Shown: positions 8,834 to 17,874 of the stretch, piece by piece
How the letters are laid out: every line of letters begins with the position of its first letter
Numbering within the stretch: the stretch's first letter is position 1
Assembly: GCF_018130545.1 (NCBI RefSeq)
Contig: NZ_JAFCKF010000009.1
Coordinates: 1 to 64,000, forward strand
DNA length: 64,000 bases
Direction of reading: 5' to 3'
Source of the DNA: Bradyrhizobium tropiciagri
Lineage (GTDB): Bacteria > Pseudomonadota > Alphaproteobacteria > Rhizobiales > Xanthobacteraceae
Translations under genes and position numbers: made by a program
Notes under the pieces: model-generated
Seen by the model: the letters and a program-made list of their open reading frames with translations, nothing else
The model's database searches: none
Told to the model about the DNA's origin: nothing

Positions 8834-9625
8834 ATGAGTGCCTATCAGCGGCCTCCCCATTGGAACGACGCGGCCCGCGACGCCAATGAAGACGATCCGG
8901 ATGGCGGTCGGCTAATGAGCGAGCGGATCGCAAGTGAAATCCGCAGCGCGGTGTTGAGCGGGGAGATGCGGCCGGGTACGCGGATCCGGCAGGAGCTTCT
9001 CGCGGCACATTTCGGAGCGAGTCGCATTCCCGTGCGCGAAGCCCTGAAGCAGCTCGAGAACGAGGGGCTGGTCGTGATGGCGCCGAATCGCGGTGCCTGG
9101 ATTGCGGACGTCAATTCCGGGGAGTCGATCGAGATCTACAAGATCCGCGAAGCAGTCGAACCGCTGGCTATCGGCGAAAGTGTACTGAACCTGACCGACG
9201 AGGACATCGAGACGCTTGACCGCATCGTGCGTGAACTCGAGCAGGTCACGACGCTCGAGGAATACATCCAGCTTGATCGGGAGTTTCATCTGCGCACATA
9301 TTCGCGCGCGCAGATGCCGCAACTGCTGGCGATGGTCGAGCGTTTCTGGAACAGCACGCAGCATTTCCGGCGACAGTTCGTCAGCGAAACCTATGCCAAG
9401 GACGGCTTCCCTTTCTCCGATCCCCAGCACGTCCTGATCATGGATGCGATCCGGGCGCGCGACGTTGACGCTGCGCAGGTGCTAGTACGTCTCCACATCC
9501 GGCGCACGCGCGTTGTCATTCAGGCAAAGGAGAGCGGGATGGTCCGACCGCCCCTTGCGAACCGCGCCGCGTCGCCGCACGCCCGTCTCGGCTCGGTCTA
9601 TCGAGGGAAAAGGTCCAATGAGTAG
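8834..9625 (+). CDS. GntR-family regulator, FadR/FCD subfamily
   Basis: 263 aa. N-terminal winged helix about residues 28-95 with the hallmark RPGTRIRQELLAAHFGASR and PVREALKQLENEGLV, then an all-helical FCD ligand domain (about 100-245) containing REFHLRTY. FCD domains bind organic acids through a metal site. Strong ribosome binding site AAGGAGG 8 bases before ATG. Being inside the operon it is likely the local repressor, released by the transported compound or an acid derived from it. Candidate operators are the TGGATACA octamers upstream of 1864. Confidence 0.88.
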   Translation: MSAYQRPPHWNDAARDANEDDPDGGRLMSERIASEIRSAVLSGEMRPGTRIRQELLAAHFGASRIPVREALKQLENEGLVVMAPNRGAWIADVNSGESIEIYKIREAVEPLAIGESVLNLTDEDIETLDRIVRELEQVTTLEEYIQLDREFHLRTYSRAQMPQLLAMVERFWNSTQHFRRQFVSETYAKDGFPFSDPQHVLIMDAIRARDVDAAQVLVRLHIRRTRVVIQAKESGMVRPPLANRAASPHARLGSVYRGKRSNE

Positions 9626-9739
9626 TGTCCGGAGCGCCGGCGTCGTCCGCGACACAATGATGATGGCGGCCGGCCATCAGAGCGGCAGGGCTGGGCGCGG
9701 CGCGAATCGTCGCGACCGCGGCGGCAACGGGCAACGAGG

Positions 9740-11422
9740 ATGATGGCCGACTCCGATTCCGCATCACGGCTGCGCGCTTATGAGGAAGCCGCAGGCCGGC
9801 TGCGGGCGCGTCTCGGGGATGCGCCTGTCGCTGTTCCCGATCACAGAACGCTGACGGCGCTCGATCTGTTTCGTGCCGCGCCGCGCGCGGCACCAGCACT
9901 GTTCTATTTCGATGCGACGTGGACCTATGGCGATGTTGACCTGTACAGCGACCGGCTCGCGGGAGTGTTCGCGCGCAAAGGGGTTGGGCGGGGGGACCGG
10001 GTCGCCATTATTCTTCAGAATGTGCCGCAATTCGTCATCGCCAGCTTGGCGGCCTGGAAGGTCGGCGCCATTGTCGTCAGCCTCAACCCGATGTACCGCA
10101 CGCCGGAGCTTCGGAAGCTGTTCAAGGACTGCGAACCCAAGGCGTTGATTTGCCACGATGATCAATGGGACAATGTTTTCCCGGCGGCCACTACGGTCGA
10201 TCCCGAACTGGTGCTCTGGACTGCCGCTCGCGAATTCCAGATGAGAAACGATGTCCGCGTGCTGCCGGAGCCGGGCCGAGCGCCGCAAGTTCATGCGCTG
10301 GACATGATCCTCGCCGAAGACCAGCTGGCCCCGCCGGCTCCGGTTCTGGCCTCCGACGACATCGGCCTGCTGCTCTACACGTCCGGAACCACGGGCGTTC
10401 CCAAGGGTGCGATGCTGACGCATCGTAATCTGGTGGCTACGGCGGTGATCTGCCGCGATCATTTTGAGCTGAACGGCATGTCGCGGATCTTTGGTGTCGC
10501 GCCGCTGTTCCACATCACCGGCTTCGAGATCCAGATGGTCGCGGCATTCGCCGCGCACGCGGCGATGGTGCTGACCTATCGCTTCCAGCCGCAAGTCGCG
10601 CTCGATGCCTTTCTTGAATGGCGGCCGACATTCATCGTGGGCGCCATTACCGCGTTCATCGCGCTCATGAATCAGGCCGACGCGACCAGCCGCCATTTCG
10701 AGAGCTTTGTACATCTCTATTCCGGCGGCGCGCCGATTGCTCCCTCGGTCATCGACGCGTTCGCGAAACGGTTTGGGAGGGCGATCCGCAGTTCCTACGG
10801 AATGACTGAACTGACCTCTGCAAGTCACCTTGCACCCAACGAAGGTCCGATTCCCGTTGATCCAGGGTCCGGTGCGCTTTCTATCGGCAGGCCGACGGCC
10901 GCCGTCGATGCGATCGTCGTTGACGACGAGCGTCGCCCGCTCGGGCCCGGTGAGCATGGCGAAGTAGTTGTGCGCGGCTCAGGCGTGATGGCGGGCTACT
11001 GGAAAAAGCCGACGGAAACCGACGAGGTGCTGAGCAATGGTTGGCTGCACAGCGGCGACGTCGGCTTCTTTGACGAGAACGGCTGGTTCTATCTGGTGGA
11101 CCGCAAGAAAGACATGATCTCCGCCTCCGGCTTCAAGGTCTGGCCACGCGAGGTTGAGGACGTGATCTACGGCTTTCCGGGTGTGCGCGAGGCAGCCGTC
11201 GTCGGCGCCGCCGATTCCTATCGAGGAGAGACGGTGGTGGCGTTCGTGTCCGCCCAAGCTGGTACGATAATCGATGTCGCCGCGCTCTCCCACTTCTGTC
11301 GCGAGCGACTGGCAGCCTACAAATGCCCCGTCGACATTCGCGTGTTGGACGATCTGCCGAAGACGGAATCCGGAAAGATCACCCGAAACACGCTCAGGGA
11401 CGGCGGTCTGCGCACCCGTTAA
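9740..11422 (+). CDS. Acyl-CoA ligase (AMP-forming)
   Basis: 560 aa, standard length for the ANL superfamily. ATP-binding loop [11 protein letters not shown] at residues 213-223, YGMTE at 353-357, [23 protein letters not shown] for the hinge region, and the C-terminal catalytic lysine in [10 protein letters not shown]. Converts a carboxylic acid to its CoA thioester in the cytoplasm using ATP. The acid chain length or ring type cannot be told from sequence. A 114-bp spacer separates it from the regulator, but the strand and the tight link to the next gene support one catabolic unit. ATG at 9740 or 9743. Confidence 0.88.
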   Translation: MMADSDSASRLRAYEEAAGRLRARLGDAPVAVPDHRTLTALDLFRAAPRAAPALFYFDATWTYGDVDLYSDRLAGVFARKGVGRGDRVAIILQNVPQFVIASLAAWKVGAIVVSLNPMYRTPELRKLFKDCEPKALICHDDQWDNVFPAATTVDPELVLWTAAREFQMRNDVRVLPEPGRAPQVHALDMILAEDQLAPPAPVLASDDIGLLLYTSGTTGVPKGAMLTHRNLVATAVICRDHFELNGMSRIFGVAPLFHITGFEIQMVAAFAAHAAMVLTYRFQPQVALDAFLEWRPTFIVGAITAFIALMNQADATSRHFESFVHLYSGGAPIAPSVIDAFAKRFGRAIRSSYGMTELTSASHLAPNEGPIPVDPGSGALSIGRPTAAVDAIVVDDERRPLGPGEHGEVVVRGSGVMAGYWKKPTETDEVLSNGWLHSGDVGFFDENGWFYLVDRKKDMISASGFKVWPREVEDVIYGFPGVREAAVVGAADSYRGETVVAFVSAQAGTIIDVAALSHFCRERLAAYKCPVDIRVLDDLPKTESGKITRNTLRDGGLRTR

Positions 11423-11433
11423 GGAGAATTTAC

Positions 11434-12738
11434 GTGGATATCACCCAAAGCGAACGCAGCCTTGAACTGGCCGAGCGCATCCAGCGCTTTATGATGGAGC
11501 ACATCTATCCGAATGAGCACCGATACTATCAGGAGGCGGAACGCCTCGGGCCCTGGGCCGTGCATCCGGTTGTCGAGGAGCTGAAGCCGCTCGCCCAACG
11601 CGCCGGCTTGTGGAACCTGTTTCTGCCGGCTCACGAGGACGGGCTGACGAATCTCGAATATGCGCCGCTGTGTGAAATCATGGGGCGCTCGCATCTTGCT
11701 CCCGAGGTCTTCAACTGCAGTGCGCCGGACACCGGCAACATGGAGACGATCCTGCGCTATGGTACGGAGGCGCAGAAGGAGCGCTGGCTGAAGCCGTTGC
11801 TCGCGGGCGAAATTCGTTCTTCGTTCGCGATGACCGAGCCCGACGTTGCCTCGTCGGACGCGACCAATGTCGCCAGCCTGATCGTGCGTGACGGCGGCGA
11901 TTACGTGATCAACGGCCGCAAGTGGTACACGACCGGTGCCACCGATCCGCGGTGCAAGATCATCATCTTCATGGGGCAGACCGATCCGGCACACCCTGAC
12001 CGTCACAAGCGCCAATCGATGATTCTTGTGCCGAAAGATACACCGGGCGTGCACGTTGTCCGTTCGCTGCCGGTGCTCGGATTTTACGGCGTGCCGGATC
12101 GTGCATCCGAGGTGATGTTCACCAATGTGCGCGTGCCCGCCACCAACATGCTGCTTGGCGAAGGGCGTGGATTTGAGATCGCGCAGGGACGGCTTGGGCC
12201 TGGACGCATCCATCATTGCATGCGGTTGATCGGTCTTTCCGAGCGCGTGCTCGAGCGCATGTGCCGGCGAGCGCTAAAACGTGTTGCTTTCGGCAAGCCT
12301 CTCGCCGAGCAAACGGTTACGCTTGAGCGCTTGGCCGAAGCGCGCATGAAGATCGAGCAGGCCCGCCTGCTGACTCTCAGAGCGGCTTATATGATGGATA
12401 CGGTCGGCAACAAGGCCGCGCGGCAGGAAATCGCGATGATCAAGGTCGTCGCGCCAAACATGGCGCAGACGATTGTTGACTGGGCAATACAGGTTTTCGG
12501 TGGGGGTGGAACCAACAACGACCATTTCCTTTCTGCGGCGCTCGCTACGACCCGCTTGCTGCGGCTAGCCGACGGACCCGACGAAGTCCACCGCAACCAG
12601 ATAGGCAAGCTCGAGTTGCACCGCTGGCTCAATTCCGATCCTGCACGGACCGGCGGCGGAGCCGATCCGATGTCCCCGGAAGAGTCTGAATCATGGTCCG
12701 AGGGAGGCCTGTGGCCACCTCCCAAGGGTCGATCCTAA
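11434..12738 (+). CDS. Acyl-CoA dehydrogenase, ACAD10/11 (LvaC-like) type
   Basis: 434 aa flavoprotein. Motifs: [21 protein letters not shown] starting near residue 126, [12 protein letters not shown], and [13 protein letters not shown] around 378-388, where Asp rather than Glu occupies the usual acid region. This pattern is that of ACAD10/ACAD11 and bacterial LvaC, which act in 4-hydroxy-acid breakdown, rather than simple fatty acyl-CoA dehydrogenases. GTG start chosen because AAGGAG (11421-11426), overlapping the ligase stop codon, is 7 bases upstream. Likely acts on the CoA ester made by the preceding ligase. Subfamily placement is from memory of motifs and needs a tree. Confidence 0.8.
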   Translation: MDITQSERSLELAERIQRFMMEHIYPNEHRYYQEAERLGPWAVHPVVEELKPLAQRAGLWNLFLPAHEDGLTNLEYAPLCEIMGRSHLAPEVFNCSAPDTGNMETILRYGTEAQKERWLKPLLAGEIRSSFAMTEPDVASSDATNVASLIVRDGGDYVINGRKWYTTGATDPRCKIIIFMGQTDPAHPDRHKRQSMILVPKDTPGVHVVRSLPVLGFYGVPDRASEVMFTNVRVPATNMLLGEGRGFEIAQGRLGPGRIHHCMRLIGLSERVLERMCRRALKRVAFGKPLAEQTVTLERLAEARMKIEQARLLTLRAAYMMDTVGNKAARQEIAMIKVVAPNMAQTIVDWAIQVFGGGGTNNDHFLSAALATTRLLRLADGPDEVHRNQIGKLELHRWLNSDPARTGGGADPMSPEESESWSEGGLWPPPKGRS

Positions 12739-13033
12739 GGTTCGGAAGGTGAGGGGTCTTGGTGACCGTGTGTCGAGTCCTGCCGGGTCTACGTGCATTT
12801 GCCGCAAGCCAACAGCGCGGTGTTGGAAACCCCAATCTTCCCGATTTGAGTTTCTTCGCCGCGATGAAGCGGCGAGCGACCGCCAGCAATTAACTCGTTA
12901 GCCCTCGCTCAGTTTGGCTAATGGCGGGCGGAGCGCAAGCGACCCACGAACGAAAGGAGGACGTATCTGGTGCGGTTTCTGGTGCGGCAGCCGCGCTGGC
13001 GGCAACCAGGATCCTGCAAGGTATTGAACTCAT
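12739..13033. other. Non-coding region between operon end and tRNA
   Basis: No gene seen. Holds a hairpin TCGCCGC-GATGAA-GCGGCGA (12856-12875), a possible weak terminator for the operon though without a T-run; a 20-base tRNA T-arm-like fragment in the opposite orientation (12773-12792); and the start of the right-hand repeat (from 12945). Confidence 0.55.
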
Positions 13034-13080
13034 TGGTGGGCCCGGCAGGACTCGAACCTGCAACCAGACCGTTATGAGCG
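12945..13080. repeat. Right copy of 135-bp imperfect direct repeat (attR-like)
   Basis: Counterpart of 1185-1319. It runs from non-coding DNA into the 3' part of the intact tRNA-Ile2 gene. Together the two copies delimit 11.7 kb. No integrase gene or recognisable remnant was found inside, so the element would be immobile alone or the integrase lies elsewhere. Confidence 0.6.
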
Positions 13081-13109
13081 GCCGGCTCTAACCATTGAGC
13101 TACAGGCCC
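13034..13109 (-). tRNA. tRNA-Ile2 (anticodon CAT, lysidine type)
   Basis: A 76-base cloverleaf with encoded CCA. Acceptor stem GGGCCTG/CGGGCCC (one G-T pair), D stem GCTC/GAGC, anticodon stem GGCCG/CGGTC (one G-T pair) around loop CTCATAA, T stem GCAGG/CCTGC with loop TTCGAGT. The CAT anticodon could mean Met, but the body resembles E. coli tRNA-Ile2, whose C34 is modified to lysidine by TilS so that it reads AUA. It lacks initiator features such as three G-C pairs below the anticodon. Confidence 0.9.
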
Positions 13110-13221
13110 CGCCGCCTTGCAGGCCGCATGGCGCGGCCGGCAACGGTGCGGGCTCCGTTTACAGGCTGCGTCGGGTTTCGGCAATGCCGCCCCCGACCGG
13201 CCCGTGGCGGCCATCCACGCC

Positions 13222-14190
13222 TCAATCAACCGAGACGCCGGCGAACTCGACGACCTTGCGCCATTTCTCGGTCTCGTCGGCCACCAGCTTGCCGAATTCG
13301 GCCGGGGTCATCGGCTTCGGGATGCCGCCGACCTCGGCGAGGCGCGCCACCAGCTTGGGGTCCTTCAGCGCTTCGCCGACCGCCTTGTTGAGGATCTCGA
13401 TGACCTCTGGTGGCGTGCCCTTCGGCGCCGAGATGCCGTAGAAGCCGACCGCCTCGAAGCCCGGCACGGTCTCGGCGATCGCGGGCACATCGGGCACACC
13501 CGGCCAGCGCTGCGGCGAGGTGACGCCGAGCGCGCGGACGCTGCCGCCGCGCGACTGCTCCAGCGCCGACGGCAGATTGTCGAAGATCAGCTGCACCTTG
13601 TTGGAGATGATGTCGGGGAACGCGATCGCCGATCCGCGATACGGCACGTGCTGCATGTCGCACTTGGTCATCGCCTTGAACAATTCGGCCGACATGTGCA
13701 CCGAGGTGCCGTTGCCGGACGAGGCGTAGGCGATCTTGCCCGGGTTGGCCTTGCAGTAGTCGATGAACTCCTGAACCGTCTTCACCGGCATCGCATTCGA
13801 CACCACCAGCATGTTGGTGAGCTGCATGATGCTGGCGACCGGCGTGGTGTCGCGCAGGAAGTCGTAGGGCAGCTTCTTGTAGAGCGAAGTCGAGATCGCG
13901 TTGTTGGGCGCGACGAACAGCAGCGTGTAGCCGTCGGCCTGCGAGTTGATCGCTGCGGCGGCGGCGATGTTGCCGCCGGAGCCGGCGCGGTTTTCGACCA
14001 CGAATTGCTGGCCGAGATGATCCGACAGCCACTGGCTCATGATGCGGGCGACGATGTCGACCGGGCCGCCTGCCGCAAAGCCGATCAGCCAGCGCACCGG
14101 ACGGTTCGGATAGTCGGCGGCGGAGGAGGGGGCAATCGAAGCAATGCAACACATCAAACCAAGCAATGCAGCACGTGCGAACCGGAACAT
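13222..14190 (-). CDS. Bug/TctC-family periplasmic solute-binding protein
   Basis: 322 aa. Signal peptide MFRFARAALLGLMCC to SSAADYP, then typical family motifs YPNRPVRWLIGFAAGGPVDI, VENRAGSGGNIAA and a C-terminal helix with EKWRKVVEFAG. Family members bind carboxylates for tripartite tricarboxylate transporters, but most are orphans in proteobacteria. No tctA or tctB in the window. The start at 14190 is preferred over 14205 because GGGAGAG sits just upstream. Ligand unknown. Confidence 0.88.
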   Translation of the reverse strand: MFRFARAALLGLMCCIASIAPSSAADYPNRPVRWLIGFAAGGPVDIVARIMSQWLSDHLGQQFVVENRAGSGGNIAAAAAINSQADGYTLLFVAPNNAISTSLYKKLPYDFLRDTTPVASIMQLTNMLVVSNAMPVKTVQEFIDYCKANPGKIAYASSGNGTSVHMSAELFKAMTKCDMQHVPYRGSAIAFPDIISNKVQLIFDNLPSALEQSRGGSVRALGVTSPQRWPGVPDVPAIAETVPGFEAVGFYGISAPKGTPPEVIEILNKAVGEALKDPKLVARLAEVGGIPKPMTPAEFGKLVADETEKWRKVVEFAGVSVD

Positions 14191-14322
14191 CGTCTCTCCC
14201 GTCATTTTCTTGTGACTGTTGCCGTCATCGTTTCACAAAACGCTCGCTTTGCCTACGACGTCGCCCGTGCGACGATAGTCGCGCTCACGTGCAATGCTTG
14301 AGGCCAAGGCTTGAGGCTCGAA

Positions 14323-15291
14323 ATGAAATTCGCTGTTATGATTTGCGCCGGCACGCTGCTGCTCGCGGGCAGCGCGGCGGCGCAAGAGGGGGGCAGGACC
14401 ATTTCCAAAACCACGATCAGTTTCGCCACGGCGACGCCGGGTGGCGGCTTTCCGCTCTATGGCAATGCGCTTGCCGAGGTGATGAACGCAGCCGATCCGA
14501 CGCTGTCGATCGAGCCGCGCAACACCAAGGGCTCGAACGAGAACATCCCGCTGCTCGAGGCCGGCAGCGTCGACATCGCAACCGTTGCGGGCGAGCCGTC
14601 CTACGAGGCCTTCATGGGCATCGGTCGGCCGAAGGCAACCAAGCTGAAGATCCTGACTGCGATGTATTCGAGCCCGGGCATGTTCGTGGTCCGCGCCGAC
14701 AGCCCCTACAAGACGATCCAGGACCTGGTCGGCAAGCCGGTGGCGTTCGGTGCCAAGGGCTCCGGCCTGCCGATCCTGTCGCGCTACATTCTCGACGGCA
14801 TCGGGCTGAAGCAGGACGAGGACTTCAAGTCGATCTATCTCGATCGCGCCGGCGACGGCCCTGCGATGGTCGAGGACGGCCGCGCGGCTGCGCTGTGGGG
14901 TGCCGGCATCGGCTGGCCCGGCTTCAGCAAGATGGCCGAGAGCGCGAGCGGTGCGCGCTTCATTGCGCCGACCGCCGACGAGATCGCGCGGATCCGCTCC
15001 AAGCACACCTTCCTGAAGCCGCTGACGATCGCAGCCGGCAGCTATCCGAAGCAGACTGCGGCGATTAGCTCGGTCGGCTCCTGGAGCTATATCCTGGTGC
15101 GCGAAACCTTGCCCGACGATATCGCCTATCGGCTGGCCAAGACGCTGCACGGCGTCGAGGCGGAGTTCTGCAAGAAGCTCGCCCAGGCCTGCGAGACCAC
15201 GGCAGCAAACACCGTCGCCGCCGCGCCTGACATCAATCTGATCCACCCCGGCGTGCTCAGATATTACCGCGAGATCGGGGTGACCAAATAG
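14323..15291 (+). CDS. TAXI-family TRAP transporter solute-binding protein
   Basis: 322 aa. Signal peptide (MKFAVMICAGTLLLAGSAAAQ), then SFATATPGGGFPLYGNALAEVMN, the conserved glycine-rich opening of TAXI proteins, and LVGKPVAFGAKGSGLPILSR in the second lobe. These proteins feed TRAP transporters with fused DctQM subunits; none lies nearby, so the membrane partner must be encoded elsewhere. ATG at 14323 (GAGG 6 bases upstream) is favoured over a TTG 12 bases earlier. Divergent from the Bug gene, sharing a short promoter region. Confidence 0.85.
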   Translation: MKFAVMICAGTLLLAGSAAAQEGGRTISKTTISFATATPGGGFPLYGNALAEVMNAADPTLSIEPRNTKGSNENIPLLEAGSVDIATVAGEPSYEAFMGIGRPKATKLKILTAMYSSPGMFVVRADSPYKTIQDLVGKPVAFGAKGSGLPILSRYILDGIGLKQDEDFKSIYLDRAGDGPAMVEDGRAAALWGAGIGWPGFSKMAESASGARFIAPTADEIARIRSKHTFLKPLTIAAGSYPKQTAAISSVGSWSYILVRETLPDDIAYRLAKTLHGVEAEFCKKLAQACETTAANTVAAAPDINLIHPGVLRYYREIGVTK

Positions 15292-15360
15292 AATTGCCAA
15301 TGGTGCAGGACGAGTAGCGAACGACAACATCCGTTCGCTACTCGCCGCCACGCTACGCAG

Positions 15361-16572
15361 TCACTTCTTCACCATCGGGCACGCCGGATCCGGCGGGCCG
15401 AATGCGTCCTCGCCGGAGATTTTGGCGAGAATCTTGTAATAGTCCCACGGATATTTCGACTCGGCCGGGGTCTTGACTTGGACCAGCCAGAGATCGTGCA
15501 CCATCAGATTGTCCTCGCGCAGTCTGCCGTTGCGGGCGAAGAAATCCTCGACCGGCTTCTCGCGCATCTTGGCCGCGACCTTGAGCGGATCGTCGGTGCC
15601 GCTGTCCTTGATCGCATTCAGATAGGCGGTCACCGAGGAGTAGACGCCGGCCTGCCACATCGTCGGCATCCGGTTCATCTTGGCGAAATATCGCTTCGAC
15701 CATTCCCGCGTCTTGTCGTCCATGTCCCAGTAGAACGAGGTGGTCAGCAACAGGCCCTGCGCGGCCGACAGCCCGATCGAGTGGATGTCGGTGATCAGCG
15801 CCAGCAGCGCCGCCATCTGCTGGCCGCCGGCGAACACGCCGAATTCGGCGGCGGTCTTGATCTCGTTGGTGTTGTTGGGCGGTCCGCCGGCGATGCCGAT
15901 GATCTTGGCCTTCGAGGCCTGCGCCTGCAGGATGAAGGACGACAAATCGGGCGTCGCGAACGGAGGCCGCACCGCGCCGAGCACCTTGCCGCCGTTCTTG
16001 GTCACGATCGCGGAGGCATCCTTCTCCAGCGAATGGCCGAACGCGTAATCGTCGGTGATGAAGAACCAGCTGTCGCCGCCACGCTTCACCACCTCCTGCG
16101 CGGTGCCGACCGCGAGCGCGCGGGTGTCGAACACCCACTGTATCGCGTAGGGCGAGCAGAACTTGCCGTGGAAATCGGTCGCGCCGGTCGAGTGCGTGAT
16201 GAACAGCTTCTTCTTCTCGTTGGCGATGTTCTGCACCGCGAGGCCGACCGCCGAGACCGGCACGTCGACGATGAGGTCGACCTGATCGACGTCATACCAG
16301 CGCCGCGCAATGGTCGCGCCGATGTCGGGCTTGAGCTGGTGATCGCCGACGATCACCGAGATCGGCTTGCCGAGCACCTTGCCGCCGAAATCGTCGACCG
16401 CCATCTGCGCGGCGGTCACCGAGCCCTGTCCGGTCGGCGTCGAGGCCGGGCCGTTCATGTCGGTCAGCACACCGATCTTGACGATGTCGTCGGATACCTG
16501 CGCCGATACGGCCGAGGAGGCCAGCAGCGCGGCTGCGAGCGTCCCGAACATGGCTAGTCTGGTGGCGTTCAT
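15361..16572 (-). CDS. Branched-chain-amino-acid-type ABC substrate-binding protein (LivJ-like)
   Basis: 403 aa. Signal peptide of about 24 residues (MNATRLAMFGTLAAALLASSAVSAQ), then VKIGVLTDMNGP, the usual opening of the type I periplasmic fold used by HAAT-family ABC importers. Further family landmarks are WFFITDDYAFGHSLEKDA and MFAGGQQM-like segments. In Bradyrhizobium such proteins bind amino acids, urea, amides or aromatic acids; the ligand here is unknown. Ribosome binding site AGGAGGG before ATG 16572. No permease or ATPase gene adjacent. Convergent with the TAXI gene. Confidence 0.87.
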   Translation of the reverse strand: MNATRLAMFGTLAAALLASSAVSAQVSDDIVKIGVLTDMNGPASTPTGQGSVTAAQMAVDDFGGKVLGKPISVIVGDHQLKPDIGATIARRWYDVDQVDLIVDVPVSAVGLAVQNIANEKKKLFITHSTGATDFHGKFCSPYAIQWVFDTRALAVGTAQEVVKRGGDSWFFITDDYAFGHSLEKDASAIVTKNGGKVLGAVRPPFATPDLSSFILQAQASKAKIIGIAGGPPNNTNEIKTAAEFGVFAGGQQMAALLALITDIHSIGLSAAQGLLLTTSFYWDMDDKTREWSKRYFAKMNRMPTMWQAGVYSSVTAYLNAIKDSGTDDPLKVAAKMREKPVEDFFARNGRLREDNLMVHDLWLVQVKTPAESKYPWDYYKILAKISGEDAFGPPDPACPMVKK

Positions 16573-16755
16573 TCTGTCTCCCTCCTGAACTGGCGCATTG
16601 GCCATTATGGTTGTCCCGGGTCTCTGGAACCCGGTTATATTGGTTTCTTTTGCAACTAATTTGGGGTCCGCGTCAACGCGCCATCGGTCTAATGCAGGTG
16701 CCCCGGCACGGCCCAAGCCGGTTTCTTTCGGGGCCGATTCAGTCCATAGCGGGCC

Positions 16756-17865
16756 ATGGTCACCGCCAAGCGCCTCCCGGCTTCGCTCACCCCGCTCGAT
16801 GCGGCGCTGGCCGCCGTGCTGCGCGACCTCGCCCCTGTCCAGCCGGTGGAGCTGCCGCCGGCCGACGCGCTGCACTGCGTTGCGGCCGAGATGCCGGCCT
16901 TGCGTGCCTATCCGCCGCAGGATGTCGCGGTCGGCGACGGCTGGGCGATGCGCGCCAACGATCTGGTCGGCGCGTCGTCCTATGCGCCGCTGCCGCTCGC
17001 TGCGCTCCCGGTCTGGGTGGCGGCAGGTGCCACGATGCCCGACGGCACCGACTGCGTGGTCGACGCCGATGCGGTCGATACCTCCGGCCCGCTTGCGCAG
17101 GCGATTGCCGAGGCCATCCCGGGGCAGGGTGTCCGGCGTGCCGGCAGCGATATTCCGATCGGGCGTACTATGGTCGCAGCGGGAGAGCCGCTGCTGCCGC
17201 GCGGTTTGCTGCTCGCGCGTGCTGCCGGGCTGGAGCTGCTGCATGTGCGCCGGCCTCGACTGCGCATGATCAACATCTGCAACGGTCAGCTGACCGCGCA
17301 ATCGATCGCTGACACTGCGCGGCTTGCGGGCGCTGCGGTGGTTTGCACCGAGGCGGCGCCGGATGTGGCGGCGATCGCAAATGCGCTCGATACCGCCGGC
17401 TGCGATCTGATCGTTACGATCGGTGGCACCGGCGTCGGTCACACCGATGCGGCGGTGAATGCGCTGGCAACGCGCGGGACGCTGATTGCGCATGGCATTG
17501 CCCTGCAACCCGGACGCACCATGGCGGTCGGCCGGATCGATGCGACGCCGGTCATCGCCTTACCGGGCGCGCCGGATCAGGCCTTCGCGGCCTGGTGGGC
17601 GGTCGCGCTTCCCCTGCTCGACCGCCTGTCGGGCCGGCAGCCGCGCAAGACACTGGCGCTGCCGCTGGAACGCAAGATCGCCTCCGGCGTCGGTATGGCG
17701 GAGGTGGTGCTGCTGTCGCGTCAGCAAGGCCACTGGGCTGTGCTTGCGATCGGCGACCTGTCGCTCGACGCCATCGCGCGGGCCGAAGCCCTGCTGATCG
17801 TGCCCGGCGCCGCGGAAGGCTTCGCTGCGGGCAGGGTCGTCGATGCCTATATGTTGCGGGAGTGA
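16756..17865 (+). CDS. MoeA-like molybdopterin-binding protein, divergent
   Basis: 369 aa, somewhat shorter than MoeA. It keeps the C-terminal MoeA landmarks in altered form: VTIGGTGVGHTDAAVNAL (usually GGxSxGxxD), AHGIALQPGRTMAVG (usually HGVxxxPGKP) and IALPGAPDQAF. The N-terminal motif usually reading SxxDGYA is here VAVGDGWAMR. MoeA inserts molybdate into adenylated molybdopterin, so a related role in Mo cofactor handling is likely, but the changed motifs leave open a specialised or non-catalytic role. Followed after 9 bases by a second MoeA-type gene, so probably co-transcribed. Confidence 0.72.
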   Translation: MVTAKRLPASLTPLDAALAAVLRDLAPVQPVELPPADALHCVAAEMPALRAYPPQDVAVGDGWAMRANDLVGASSYAPLPLAALPVWVAAGATMPDGTDCVVDADAVDTSGPLAQAIAEAIPGQGVRRAGSDIPIGRTMVAAGEPLLPRGLLLARAAGLELLHVRRPRLRMINICNGQLTAQSIADTARLAGAAVVCTEAAPDVAAIANALDTAGCDLIVTIGGTGVGHTDAAVNALATRGTLIAHGIALQPGRTMAVGRIDATPVIALPGAPDQAFAAWWAVALPLLDRLSGRQPRKTLALPLERKIASGVGMAEVVLLSRQQGHWAVLAIGDLSLDAIARAEALLIVPGAAEGFAAGRVVDAYMLRE

Positions 17866-17874
17866 GTTCCCGAG

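Noticed and set aside
1272-13109. Integrase or transposase inside the putative island
   Set aside because: Looked for tyrosine and serine recombinase motifs and transposase-like frames on both strands; none found.
13034-13109. Initiator or elongator tRNA-Met
   Set aside because: Anticodon is CAT, but the body resembles lysidine-modified tRNA-Ile2 and lacks the three G-C pairs of initiator tRNA.
12918-13229. Open frame containing AQWLEPAAHNGLVAGSSPAGPT
   Set aside because: This is the false translation of the tRNA-Ile2 gene, a common annotation error.
15361-17508. Extended 715-codon reading of the LivJ-type gene
   Set aside because: The upstream part is antisense to the MoeA-like gene; the signal peptide and AGGAGG site fix the start at 16572.
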